A DNA stretch of 64,000 nucleotides. It comes from Oasisia sp. SBJ-2009 (lineage: Eukaryota > Annelida > Polychaeta > Sabellida > Siboglinidae). Every line of letters starts with the position of its first letter. Position 1 is the stretch's first letter. Positions 9,938-22,011 of this stretch are shown here, piece after piece. The translations under genes were made by a program, and so were the position numbers. A model generated the notes under the pieces. The model was not told the origin of the DNA. It made no database searches and saw only the letters and a list, made by a program, of their open reading frames with translations. The stretch lies in assembly GCA_964017155.1 (NCBI GenBank), contig OZ024856.1:12291625-12355624 (forward strand). Reading direction: 5' to 3'.

Positions 9938-12160
9938 ATGAACAAAGATCTCACGTTGTCTTTGGGGCTAACGACGATATCCTGTGCTGGTACGTTTCCA
10001 GATCGGCAGCCGGCCGTGCAGAAGCAACGGCGGATCTTTGTTAGTGAACCTATGGGCAACAAATCTGTGTTCCACTTGAGCGGCATTAATAAATTACTCG
10101 GACAGAGACTAGCGGCTGCTGGCTTCCCGCACGTGAGTAGGCCTACACCGTCACTGTCCACGCGCAGTCGATGTCACATCGCATGTACTCGGAACGGTGT
10201 TTCTGGCATCAGGAGAAAGCTACCGAAACACAATTTACCGATTTACCTATACAGTGACATAAACGATATAACAAAACTCAGAAAACAATCTATCAAGAAG
10301 CCAATGGTTTAGCAAAGCCCAAAGTTGGTTCATACGTGCACGTTGTTCCGTCATAGACGTCAATTTATGCACCATGCACATTTTCAGTTGCCGCAGCCTC
10401 GATATTTTCTAGTCTTATTAAACGCGACTCTTTTAGGCGGTATCCATGATAGCAAATGTCTATCATGCTCTAGTGAGTTTAGTTGTTCACGTCATTGTTC
10501 TGTCTGGCGTGTTTCTGTCACTTATGCTTTCGCCTCCAAGCAACTACATCATGTCACGTGGCGAAAAAATAGAATACGATTAACTTATGTGCAAAGCTTA
10601 TTGCTAAATCAGCCTAAATATTGCAGTGCCTCCAGTGTAGAATACCATGTACTAGATAGTAAAGCTGTAATTAGAAACCTGGTAGGAAATTCATGCGGAA
10701 ACTTGATGCCTCTTATAATAAGTTGGTAATTGCAATTATCAACAGTGATATAAAATGGCAATCCAGGATAATGCGACATTGGATTAAAATGTTGTATATA
10801 CATAATAGTTTTTGATTGAATGTACCATTGTGCAATGTTTGTTTCTATTACCATGTGCAATACTTTTATATTTTTTAGTCACTTGTATATTTTAATGTGT
10901 ATAAGGACATATGTATGGCAGTCTGAAATAAAGATATTGAATTGAATTGAAAATATAAAATGCTAAGTACCTAAAGTTATAAGACCTAGGAAAATAAATA
11001 CCTTGTTTCCGATTTCATGCTTTTCATGAAAAAATAGGGTAGGTAGGTAGGGAAATTCTTTTATCTTAACTTTTTATGCTCTTCAAAATAGGATAGGTAG
11101 GCATTTTTTTTACTTTTTTTATGCTCTTCAAATAGGGTAGGTAGGGATTTTTAACTTTTTTTAAATATATATTGGGCTGTCACTTGCATAGTTCTTTATG
11201 GGTTACAATGCTTATATCTATTGATCACATATTTTAAAGATTGAATGCATTGGACACCTCGCCTGCTTCATTTCCTTTGCACATCGCGGCTTCGGTTTCC
11301 TCGACTTTGGCCTGACAACGAAACTCCACCGTGTTGATGCCAAAAACATCCAACTGATGAGAGAAATCTCGCCGAATGAAGAATTATGTGCCGTTTGAAC
11401 ATAATTATCTGGGTCTAGAGGTGGATGGTGTGTCTGGAACACATCTTGCAGCGTACCACCGAAGGACGAGATGGTTTTTTAGCCGGAATGTGCGGGCACA
11501 AACTAAATCTCACGGCCAAAATACGTGCAGCCATTTTCCCGCGCTTAGTACATGAAATCAAGTCATTCATGACGCGGCCACGCTCACAGCCAATGAGCGT
11601 CTTTGTAGCAAATGAATATCTCGAATTGACCCAATTGCGATTGAAACTACGGAAGCCGAACGGTGACATAAGTTTAAAAAAGTAAAAAAATATAAATGTC
11701 GGTCGTTTTATTCAGGGTCGGTCGGAGCTTTTTATTTTTATTTTAGTCAACCCATAACAAGTTATTGGGTCGCATGCATCATGTAGGGTCGGTCGGGAAA
11801 TCGGAAACAAGGTATTTATTTTTCTAGGCCTAAGAATTTGATCTGACTGTTATGCAAGAACACATTAGAGATGATACATAACCGTGTAGAACAGGTGCAG
11901 ATAGACCACTAAGACAAACAGTGCTAGTTGCCCGAGAACTTGCATGATCTCTATATAACATACAGACATATAGCTGCCCCCTCTACCTGAAGGAACATTG
12001 TGCTGTGTTGCAGGCGTGTACCGTGCTTGGCATGTACTTGGTGCTGCAGAAGAACCGACGACAGTTCCAACGTTGGTTCTGCGACACGTGCGCCGCGGAC
12101 GTGGATCAGGCGAACGAGTGTTTTGACTGTCTGAACGAGTGGTGCGAGTACTTCCTGTGA
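9938..12160 (+). CDS. Barrier-to-autointegration factor-like protein 2
   Basis: Two coding exons, 9938-10132 (donor GTGAGT) and 12014-12160 (acceptor TTGCAG), phase 0, give 113 residues. Exon 1 ends with a clear BAF N-terminal domain: FVSEPMGNKSV, LSGINKLLG (helix-hairpin-helix) and LAAAGF. Exon 2 carries ACTVLGMYLVL, a CAADVDQANECF-type stretch and the WCEYFL end, close to the BAF C-terminus. It is nearer to canonical BAF than gene 1 because it keeps EPMG. The first 30 residues are extra compared with the 89-residue family. Either the ATG at 9938 is real or an acceptor around 10001 (TTTCCAG) joins an unseen short first exon. The 1.9-kb intron holds an inverted-repeat transposon and a LINE-type tail. 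The family role is DNA bridging and nuclear-envelope assembly; the specific role here is inferred. Confidence 0.87.
10780..10955 (+). mobile_element. 3' end of a LINE-like element with (ATTGA)n tail
   Basis: The text AATAAAGATATTGAATTGAATTGA at 10929-10952 is the usual end of many CR1/L2-type elements: a polyA-signal-like word and then a short tandem tail. No coding part is recognisable upstream. Confidence 0.4.
10983..11830. mobile_element. Non-autonomous DNA transposon with about 33-bp terminal inverted repeats
   Basis: The left end (10984-11015) and right end (11798-11830) are inverted copies: CCTAGgAAAATAAATACC and TTGTTTCCGATTT read inward from both sides with two or three differences. 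The flanks share TAAG, a possible 4-bp target duplication. Inside, GGTAGGTAGG repeats near the left end and GGTCGGTCGG near the right end form a second symmetrical layer. An 86-residue open frame (11425-11685) resembles nothing I know. The element sits in the intron of BAF-like gene 2. Confidence 0.8.
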
Positions 12161-12216
12161 GCGCTGCCTACTATCGATGAACATACACGCCCTGTTTGTC
12201 GTTCCTTAACCTAGTT

Positions 12217-12262
12217 CTAGTCTACGTTGCTGGCTCGCCGGTGGCCAGAGATCGTAGACTAG
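12217..12262. other. Hairpin 3' of BAF-like gene 2
   Basis: CTAGTCTACG (12217-12226) pairs with CGTAGACTAG (12253-12262). Inside that, CTGGC pairs with GCCAG across a small internal loop. It lies 57 bp after the stop codon and would fall in the 3' untranslated region. It could equally be a transposon scar. Confidence 0.5.
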
Positions 12263-12494
12263 TGAGACTGTCTGTCATGGCGATGTATGTACAGTAGGCG
12301 AGATAACGTATCACCAGTTGTTAGCATCCCGTGGGAATTGCTGCATACTGTGATGCTGCCAAGAAATACCAATTACAAATCTACTACCTATGGGCAACAC
12401 TTGGTTCTCAATTTATTTCAGTTTGACAAATTCTTTCCAGATTAAGTAGAACTCAGACATACACGCACGCAGACACACGAAACTGAAGTACATT

Positions 12495-12714
12495 ATGTTG
12501 TTGGCAAGTGGTGGTGGTGGTGGTGGTGGTGGTGGTGGTGGTGGTGGTGGTGGTGGTGGTGGTGGTGGTGGTGGTGTTTGTGTGCGCGTGCGTTTGCAAG
12601 AACGAGTGCTTGTACATATATGCGGATGCACACCGTACGATTGTGTATATGTGCGCGCTAGTGTATGTAAGTGTATAAACATGTTTGTATATTATGTAAG
12701 TGTATAAACATGCT

Positions 12715-12801
<87 letters not shown>

Positions 12802-12813
12802 GGATGTGTGTGT

Positions 12814-12866
<53 letters not shown>

Positions 12867-12920
12867 ATGCGTGTGTGTGGTGTGTATGTATGTGTGTGAG
12901 CGCGCGCGCGCGCGTGTGTG
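12495..12920. repeat. Compound microsatellites (GGT)n, (TA)n, (GT)n, (GC)n
   Basis: (GGT)n at about 12509-12575, (TA)n at 12717-12794, (GT)n at 12815-12848, and short GCGT and CG runs to 12914. Open frames here (poly-Gly, poly-Thr, Tyr-Ile repeats) are artefacts. Confidence 0.95.
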
Positions 12921-13165
12921 TCTTTGAACCTCAACCTGCAAGCTCAAGGGTGAATCCAAAGAGGGTAGTGGGGCACAAGATTCTCCAACGGACCTTTTGA
13001 GGCTCGGCGTCTGCGTCCCCAATCGATCGTGACATCGGAAGGGGCGGCATGCAGTTGTTGCTGGTTCGAAACATGTCAGCATCGGTGTGTCATTCAACTT
13101 GAAAATTCTGTGGAAACAGGCTTAGGGAGTCACGTGCCCCCAATTGGGCCCCGCCGTGGATAAGC

Positions 13166-16108
13166 TAGCCTCGGTTACCCAGACTCCGTGAGGTGGCAGC
13201 ACTTTTAAGCCCCCTCAACTCCGCCTGGGACAGTATATGGGCTTAAAGAGAAAAAAAGGCTACAGTTTAGTGTTATGCACCTAAAAGAGTTTACACTAGC
13301 TAATCATTTGCATCTACAATCCAATTTTTCACCTTAGTGGTTACCTCAGAAAGTGGTCTTAAAGTGGGAAAATCTAGCTAAATCACCGATACCATGAACC
13401 GGCCCATCTTGGATCTTGCAACCAATCACAACCCAGCAGTTTGGAAAAGTAATACGTCAGAGAGTCGTCTGCTGGTTCAGCTGTCATAACAGAGAGCCAA
13501 GCGGTACGCTAAAAGTTGCCTTACGTCGGTTTACAACGAAATCGCGACATCAATATGCCACACTGTTCCTCAAACGCTTATAGTAATAGTACAGTGAAAG
13601 ACAGTATCAGTAAGATGTCTTCTTGTTAACCTATGAATCGAGCAGAACTGAAACAGTGGTTCGGTGGATTCGTTTGGACAGTCACAGACACAGCGCGGAT
13701 CCTAGACGACCCGATTTGATTGACCTAACCATCAAAACGACCACCAACAGCCGCCAAACTTCTCCTCACATATCTTACATACATATGCATACACTACGTT
13801 ATGTAATAAAATCTCTTGCATTCCTCTGACGAAGAAAATTCACACACAAAAACGCGCAGACCTCGAGTGCAACTTGTTCGGCGGCTCAGCGGTACCGTAA
13901 AATCGCTTTTAAAAGCTTTACACAAAATACCGCTAGACGCCACGTTTCTGACTGCTAATATTTAATTGTTTTACTTCACACGCGCGAAATAGTTTAATTA
14001 CTTATAAATAATATAATAATAATAATTAATTATTATCATCACTATGATTTGCAGGAAATTATAAGTTTTATTATTTTTATATTGATATTTTATTTTTATA
14101 ATTGTTCATATATGTTTCTAGTATATTTATGTTTTTTTTCTTCTGGTGTGTATTTGTTGTTTAGCATTTTAATGTATGTAAAACGCCATGAACAAGTTTA
14201 AATTGGATGTGGCGCTATATTAAATAAACAAACAATTGTTTTTATTATAATATAATATTTTATTTATGTAGCGCCACATCCATAATTGTTTGTGGCGCTT
14301 CACAAAATAATGCTATTAAAAATACAATAAAGAGAAAACTACCCACAGATAATATTATTTAAAAATAAATAATGAAAATACATGTTTCTATATCATTAAC
14401 TAAGCTGACCTATCAGTCATAAATAAACATACAAATTACATAACAACAATTGAAATAAATGAATATAAAAGTATGGTTAATAGTAATAAATAATTAAAGT
14501 AGTAAAATAAGTACGACGTAATAATAATTTTCATTCAGCACATACACAACCATTATGTATAAGAACATATTACTGAAGTTATTTGTTCTACTCATGAATG
14601 ACATTTCCACCATCAGATATGTAATAATTATTATTTTTGAACAAGACACTTTATTAATTATCGGAACAATAAATCTCTAAAATGTAAAAAGGAATATGAA
14701 TATATGGGAAATATTATGGTGGTAGAAAAAGAAGGATTTAAAAACAGTAATATTAACATGTTATTGTTTTAGTTATTATTGTTAAAACATCGCTTATGTA
14801 ATATAAGCTTGCATGCTCGCAGTACATGCGGGATGTTTATAGAAATATTGATAAAATAAACAATGTGACTTCATTGAAAAACACGTAATTTCCTTTTTCT
14901 TTTATAACTAATAGGCAATTTTGGATAATTATGCAGACACATGTATTTTTAATATTTATTTTTAAATATTACCTGTGGGTAGCATTCTTATTATTGCATA
15001 TACTTTAATAACAGTATGTTGAATAGAAGAGAAGAGAATTGTGGATTTGGCGCTATATAAAATAAACTAATACAATTATATATTTGTATATTAAATTGTT
15101 ATTTTTTATCAACTCTATTAGACCCATATCACAAAAGCGTTGCCTTAGTTTGCCGTTTAACATTTTCTGCAGATCATAGTGATGCAGCTAATTATTATTA
15201 TATTATTTATAATTAATTAAACTAATTCGCGCGTGCGAATGCAGTAAGGTTAATAAATATTCGCGCGCCATCTAGCGGTATTTTGTGTAAAGCTAACTTA
15301 TAATAGCGAGTTTACGGTAGTCGAAGTTGTCGCATTGCCGTTCGCCAAGATTTGCGTTTCTGTTGTGAATTTTATTCGTTAGACGAATACAAGTGATTTT
15401 TTTGTAATGTAGTGTATGTATATGTATGTAAGAAATGTGGGGAGAAGTTTGGCGGCTGTTGGCGGTCGTTTTCGTGGTTAGGTTAGAAAGTAACAGATAA
15501 TAATATGCATGCACAGTTCACGCCGACCAAGAAGACTCTCTGACGTCATTTTGTTTCTATAATGGCGTAGTCTGTAGACTTTCTATGTCTATGTGTTTTA
15601 CATTTTTTTCCTGGTAAACCACTGACGTTAAAAATATGATTGTTGTTGGAAGTTGTTACTTTTTATTAACTCTGTTAATCCCATATGATCCAAACATTGA
15701 CTTTGTTTTCCCTTTAAGTTTCTACATCCGGGCAGCCTTACCCCAGATTAGAGTAGAGACGCTGATTGGCTCTGTTTATAAAATAAGAATTACGGCAGGA
15801 TTAACCAGTATCCGTCAGGTGGCAGCATTGTCTAGCTCGACACGGATAGCATACAAATTAAATAAAGAAACCTTTTGATCAAATAATGCTGTATTATAAA
15901 AACTATTAAAAATTAAACTTATATTAACACAAAATAAATAGAAATACAAATTTGCAGTTGTTTATAAAAAATATATATTACGGCAGTGTCCGTGAGGTGG
16001 CAGCATTTTATAGATCACGGCTGCTACCAAAACAAAAGCCGTTAATGTAGCCAGACTGACTTCTCGGCGTAGTTCCGCAGCCGAACGACAGTCGGTTAAG
16101 CGAGACTA
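13166..16108. mobile_element. DNA transposon copy 1 with 9-bp target duplication (TAGYCTCG family)
   Basis: The left end TAGCCTCGGTTACCC (13166-13180) is an imperfect inverted copy of the right end GGTTAAGCGAGACTA (16094-16108). Both sides are flanked by the exact 9-mer TGGATAAGC (13157-13165 and 16109-16117). About 70 bp of the left end and the right 390 bp (15718-16108) are shared with copy 2 (32694-33289), which lacks the 2.5 kb between. No transposase frame is visible. A 9-bp duplication is typical of Mutator-like elements, but the superfamily is an inference. Confidence 0.85.
13718..15489. mobile_element. Foldback block with about 310-bp inverted arms
   Basis: The left arm (about 13718-14035) and right arm (about 15186-15489) are inverted copies. 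Shared words include ACCTAACCA, CAGCCGCCAAACTTCTCC, AGCTTTACACAAAATACC followed by GCTAGA, and ACGCGCGAA followed by TAGTTTAATTA. The open frames read from each arm towards the centre encode the same peptide (NSRQTSPHISYIH), which confirms the inversion. The 1.15-kb centre is very AT-rich and carries LINE/SINE-like tails with GGCGCTATAT. It lies inside DNA transposon copy 1 and is absent from copy 2, so it is either a nested insertion or the body of the full-length element. Confidence 0.75.
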
Positions 16109-16186
16109 TGGATAAGCCTGATGCCGCGAGATTCACCGGGAGCCAACACCACCGGTCTACTTGGGGGGGGGGGGGGCGCGAAGGGG

Positions 16187-16838
16187 GCGGTCGTGCACCA
16201 AATATATATGGCGGCAACAACATCTTGACGTCTCCCCGGGCCCTATAGCCAAACGGTAGTAATCATGTGCTATAGGCAGTGTAATGTTTGCATGTGTGAA
16301 CCACTACGTAAAGAAATGCCCTCCCCAATGAAAATCCTGGACACGCCAGTGCCAATTGCCCTCCTCAAAACGTCTATATAATTACCTCCCCCAAGGGCTC
16401 CAGCAAAACTCCAATTACACCTAAATAAACTACCCAGGGGTACATTCCGAGAATTCCACAATAAACTTCCTAAGATCATCCTTGTGTTTGTCCAAACACC
16501 TCCAAATTCCAGGGGGTCGTGCACCAAATATATATGGCGGCAACAACATCTTGACGTCTCCCCGGGCCCTATAGCCAAACGGTAGTAATCATGTGCTATA
16601 GGCAGTGTAATGTTTGCATGTGTGAACCACTACGTAAAGAAATGCCCTCCCCAATGAAAATCCTGGACACGCCAGTGCCAATTGCCCTCCTCAAAACGTC
16701 TATAATTACCTCCCCCAAGGGCTCCAGCAAAACTCCAATTACACCTAAATAAACTACCCAGGGGTACATTCCGAGAATTCCACAATAAACTTCCTAAGAT
16801 CATCCTTGTGTTTGTCCAAACACCTCCAAATTCCAGTG
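16187..16838. repeat. Two-copy tandem duplication, about 325-bp unit
   Basis: Text starting GTCGTGCACCAAATATATAT and ending CCTCCAAATTCCAG occurs at about 16190-16512 and again at 16516-16836. Differences are a 2-bp AT deletion in the second copy and a base or two at the junction, so the duplication is recent. No coding content. Confidence 0.93.
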
Positions 16839-17404
16839 GGAACCCAGAGCTAGGCGTAAGTAAAAAATCCTCTGTCTGTCTCCACAGTACACCTCCAATA
16901 TTCCATTGTAAAATGCACCTTTTCTGTTTTCGTACTATCGGGTAAGATATTTATCGATAATATCGGGTGTGTGGCTATATTTGTTCCATTTTAAGAAGTT
17001 CCGGTTAGTTTTTGAAAGTTATCTTCTCGTGTTCTTTAAATTTAGCCACTTGCAAGTTCACACAACATGACATTTTAGGTATGACTTGGTATCTTGTTAA
17101 ATATTTGTATTATCTTATATAATTTTAACATGATGACAAATGCATGTCTTATTGTAAAAAGGGGAGAAGTTAGCTTGCCCCTGACTCCTGACAGTTCGGT
17201 CCTGACCTGAGGCTGAGTGAAACTGTCAAAATGAAAAATAAGGGACGGTAACACGGTTCCCCGTTGCCATTATAAAGCAGGCATCTGTATAAAGTTTGCA
17301 CTATTTGTCTAAAAAGTAAGGCATGTTCTGTATGTTATGGGACTGGTGGCAACGCTAGTGTCACTGGGCCCCTCTGTCTCGCTGGTTTAGACTTAGACAT
17401 GATA

Positions 17405-18172
17405 GCGAGTTAAGCCCAGGCGTCCACACTACACAACAAAATTTGTTGTTGTGTGTTTGGACAACAAATGTTGGTGGACCGCGCACACTACACAACAAAA
17501 CTGGTACATACGCGCAACAAATGTTGCAGTTACTGCTGTGGTCCTGGCATAATTTAGTTAAATTAAATACGCCCAAATCAAGCTATGTTGAGAAGATCGA
17601 GGTACTCCTTGGCTAAGCTATATCCGTGAGCATTTTGAGCAAGCGGCGTACCAGCTAGAACCTTATAGCTGGATTACTTAGCAAAGAGAGCAATTAATTC
17701 GCAAAATTTCACTGGATAGAACTGGCACACTTATATTTTATCTTGAGAAAGGTAGGCCCCATCATCGCCCGTTTTGACACAAAATTCAGAAAGTCCGTCT
17801 CGTCTGCCAAACAAATGAAAAATGGCCAACATGATTCTACACATGGTATTAAGTATTAATATTGAGCAATGTCATGTAAATAAAAAAAACGTCAAAATAA
17901 CACACCCGTGCACTATCCAGTATTTTATATAGGTCAGTGGATGCGATTGGCTCGTTACAACAGAAGTTTTGTTTGTTGCTGATCGGAGTACATTAGCAAC
18001 AAAAGTCAGGCCGATTAAAAAATTGAATCGGCCAGTCTTTTGTTGTCTTGGTCAGGATAACGAAAGACAAAAGTTTTAGTAAGTCTTTAGACCCGTGTAC
18101 ATTAGTAACAAAAGTTCTAAGTCGGCAAAATCCCGACTTACAACAAACATTATATAGCGTATGCCAGGCTTT
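17405..18172. mobile_element. Possible non-autonomous DNA transposon rich in AACAACAA words
   Basis: The left end (AAGCCCAGGCGTCCACACTA) and right end (CGTATGCCAGGCTTTA) are imperfect inverted copies. Subterminal CAACAAA and TTTGTTG words lie on both sides, including a palindrome around 18012-18035. No target duplication was fixed and no open frame encodes a transposase. Confidence 0.4.
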
Positions 18173-18179
18173 AGCCATG

Positions 18180-18802
18180 ACACTTATCATGTCCATGCAG
18201 TGCCAGTGACAGTGACAATGGGTCTACTCAGTCCTGCCTCACACTCAGGCAGTCAGTGACTGTCAGCAAGTTAGCAATATATTTGTTGTAGTTATACACT
18301 GATACAGTAGGAACCTTAAGCTAGTATTCCATATGTATGGCAAAACAATGAATATAATCGTATTGTGGTAATATTACCATATGTATTACAAGACTGAGGC
18401 TGGAAATTCATGTTTTTATATCCGGTATAAATGATACAAGTTCCAAATATACATTAATTGGCTGCTGAGGTTTGTTAAGCAGTTGAGGTAAATTGAAATA
18501 CTCCAGGTAGCCATTCATAATGTATTCGCACATGAATTGGATAGGAAATTCCCAAACCTGACGTCACTCAGGAGTTATTCCGCATCCCTCCCAATACATT
18601 TCTGTACATTATATAGAATTGTAGCTTGAACAGTCTGTTTTCCCATATTGCTAATGCATCAGGTTCTAAGAGATTCAAAAAGTATTTTCCTTTTAAAAAT
18701 ATTTGCTAAAATACTTTAAAACATGGATCGGTTGAAGCACTGGCATTAGCAGTGTTTCTGTAAAGTTTATTTTACTGAATTTTTAGGATTTGTATCTTTC
18801 AG
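18180..18802. other. Upstream region of the ANGEL gene
   Basis: AT-rich sequence with no independent gene. It ends at a good splice acceptor (TGTATCTTTCAG, 18791-18802), so an earlier non-coding exon should lie somewhere to the left; I could not identify it. Confidence 0.45.
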
Positions 18803-19024
18803 GTGATAGTGACAACAACGACAACCAGGGAACCATATAGCTGTCACCGCCACGAAACCACAGTGATCAGAACCACGGTCAGTCACGTAACTTAGAAGCC
18901 AATGACCCACACAACAAGCTGGCTGGCCTTGGAAGAGGGAGTCGCCTCATCAGGTTCTGCCTGACACTGACTCGGGGACATAAGCAGGGTTCATTCTGTC
19001 TCAGCTGTCGTCATACCGCATCAG

Positions 19025-19045
19025 ATGGTGGGGGTGACAGTATGA
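19025..19045 (+). promoter_or_regulatory. Six-codon uORF overlapping the ANGEL start (ATGA)
   Basis: ATG at 19025 opens a frame of six codons whose stop TGA (19043-19045) overlaps the main ATG (19042) as ATGA. That arrangement could allow termination-reinitiation or dampen translation. It lies in the exon that starts at 18803. Confidence 0.45.
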
Positions 19046-21918
19046 CATCGGAAGGCACAGGCGCCGTATCACTGCAAGCGGGAAATCCTGATTCTGAGGT
19101 GGAGAAGAAGAGCCAGCCTTCTCCACCTCACCCTCACGAATCAGAATCCTTCACCAGTGACGTTGTCTCGCAATCGGGAACGACCGAAGCAAATGAATGT
19201 TTCTATAGTGACACTTCGGCTTTATGTACCCCAATCAATAATGGTCATCAGGGAGACATTCCCGCGTCTCCAGTGATCTCAACATTGCAGATTCCACCTC
19301 CTGGGGGGAGTTGGAGCGACATTCTACACACGTGTGGATACGACTGCTATCAGTCACCGTCCAAGTGTCCCAAGCGTCAAGCAGGCAGCTTAGACATGAG
19401 TGACAGGAAGCACAAATACAAAAGGATGGATCTCGGATCAGGACAGATAGTCGAGAGGTGTGGTTTTGGACCTGGCGGGAATGAAGAGCAGGAAACACAA
19501 ACAGAAACGAAGACGGATCTCAGATCCAGCACGATAGTTGAGAGGTGTGGTTTTGGTTCTGGCAGGTCGGATGGGACCGAAACAGATACAAGGAAAGAGC
19601 GTGGATCACGCCATGCGAAAGGTATGACATTTAGGCCAAATTAGCACTTTGTTATTATAAACTGGCTTAGCAGGCTTATCGGGTTCAAAATAGCAGTAGC
19701 CCCGTAGCCTGAGGCTACCAACATTTTGCTCGTTCTGTTTTGGTAATTGATCAGTACTTCTTAGCATGGATAATCCATGCTGGCACAAAGTTAATTCTAT
19801 AAAAGCTTTCACATACCTGTGTATACAATATTGTACTATTTATCCTAATGGTTGTTGAGTAAAATATTTAATAACTAAAATATGTTTAAAAACTTCCAGT
19901 GGTCACTGATTAAGCAATTTTTTATTTAAGGTTAAGAGTTTTTATTAAGAAAAATTTGCCTACTATGCATGTGATCTAATATGGCTATAATTAGATTAAT
20001 GGTGAGTTTGTTTAAAAAGTGAATGTGATACACCTTGTATGTGTGTTAAATCCTCCAGAATGTTGTTATGTGTGCAGCAGGCAGCAGTACCCTTCATCGA
20101 CGATGGACGTACACACGTTACGCCAACGACATATTCCGCCGCAGAACGAGTAAGCCAACAGAGGCACTGGAGTTCACAGTGGCATCGTACAACGTCCTGG
20201 CCCAGAACCTGCTCGAAGACCACTTGGGTCTGTACGCTGGCTGTGAAGACGATGCCCTTGAGTGGGAATATCGCAGTAAAAACCTGCTCGAGGAAATCAA
20301 GCTGCATCAGCCTGATGTAAGTTCCACCTCGGGCACCACTGTTCCAGTCTTAACTGTGACGTTTTAGTAATATCCTGTCCAGGTCTCTTCGCTGCACTCA
20401 TACACATTCTGTTCCATGTTTAACCCTTATCATCTTATCGACATCCTAATCAAATGCACTCTGCAGATTCTGTTCCTGTCTTAACCCTTTAGACTCGATG
20501 AAATTTTTATTAAATACGCTCTGATATTCCATAGCAGTTTACACATACTGGGTTTAACCCTCTAGACTGTTAAACACAACAATTTTTTTAAAGAAATATG
20601 CACTCCAGTTCCTAATTGTATTCATACACTTTCAGCGGGATATGTTTTCCATTTTCAATCAGTGCTGCTCAGACAGAACCTTCTCATATAAAGCCATATC
20701 ACAGATATATATCATCAGTATACAAAACTTTAAAATGACATAGCAACCATATATCAGCAGGCAGTTGGAGCTCACCACAGATTGACTGGTTGCGGACAGA
20801 TGGAATCTAAAGGGCCATTTTGTTTATTGTGAGATCCATATCTTGTCTTGAAATTTATGTAAAAAAAATTATTGATTGGTGAATCGGTGCACGATAGTTC
20901 TAGCTAGTTGGTAGACAACTATTCCTTAATATGTTTGTATTATGTAAGAGGAACTGCTCTAAAATATACTAGTCCGAGCTCTAAAACTACTTGCCCTGGA
21001 CGATCGGACCGGCCTTATTTTGCAGCCTGGATGTAGCATTTCAGTTCTGATCAAGCATTATCATCAAGTCATGATGTTATGAAATATGCTTCCATTAAAT
21101 GATAACAGTCGGCCTAATCAATCTTGTTAATAGGGTCACCTCATTATACAGGTTACTTTGATGTAGTGCCGAAACCAACCATAACAGTAAAACATCACTG
21201 GACTTGGTTCTGAAGCACAGAATTGTTGTCATCAAGCAGGCTACAAAGCAGAACCTGCAGTAAACAAAATCTATGAAGTTTCGTGGAATTATAAAATTCT
21301 AGCAGTTTTATCCACAGATTTATATGAAATCCTAAATACGGAATGCTACCATACTTCTTTCCACATTTGTATTGCATATGAATCCATGCACATATTGTTT
21401 GTCAGCCGCAGAAGTATGGCTAGGCCAAAGTTGGATTATAACAGCATAAAGTGTATATATAAAGTTTTGTCTTATTCTATAGTAAGTTGTGACACATGTA
21501 ATACCTTTCCATACTGTACTGCCGGACTGCAGCAACAACACCTGTTAATGCCCAGTATGTCTCTTGTTGTAGATACTCTGTATGCAGGAGGTGAATGTCG
21601 TACATTATGAGGAGTTCTTTGAGCCTGAACTAAAACAACTTGGTGAGCCACTTTCAAAGACACTTCATTCATCTCGTCCATGTTTGTATAAACGCGTCAG
21701 TCTTAGGTGTGTAGACTCCACACAGCCCATTCTGGGGCCAACATATAGTGCGCAATGCTAAGGGTGCATGCAAGTGAATTTGGAAAAAAATAATAAACTC
21801 AAATAAATACCCTGGTAAATGTGTAAAACAAGTGCAGTAAGTTGAGCAGATTAAAAACCATCTCAGTCTGTATGTAAGATATAGTCTGGTGAGGTGGACT
21901 GGAGTGACAAGATGGATG

Positions 21919-22011
<93 letters not shown>

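Noticed and set aside
12495..13097. Frames with poly-Gly, poly-Thr and Tyr-Ile repeats
   Set aside because: Microsatellite artefacts.
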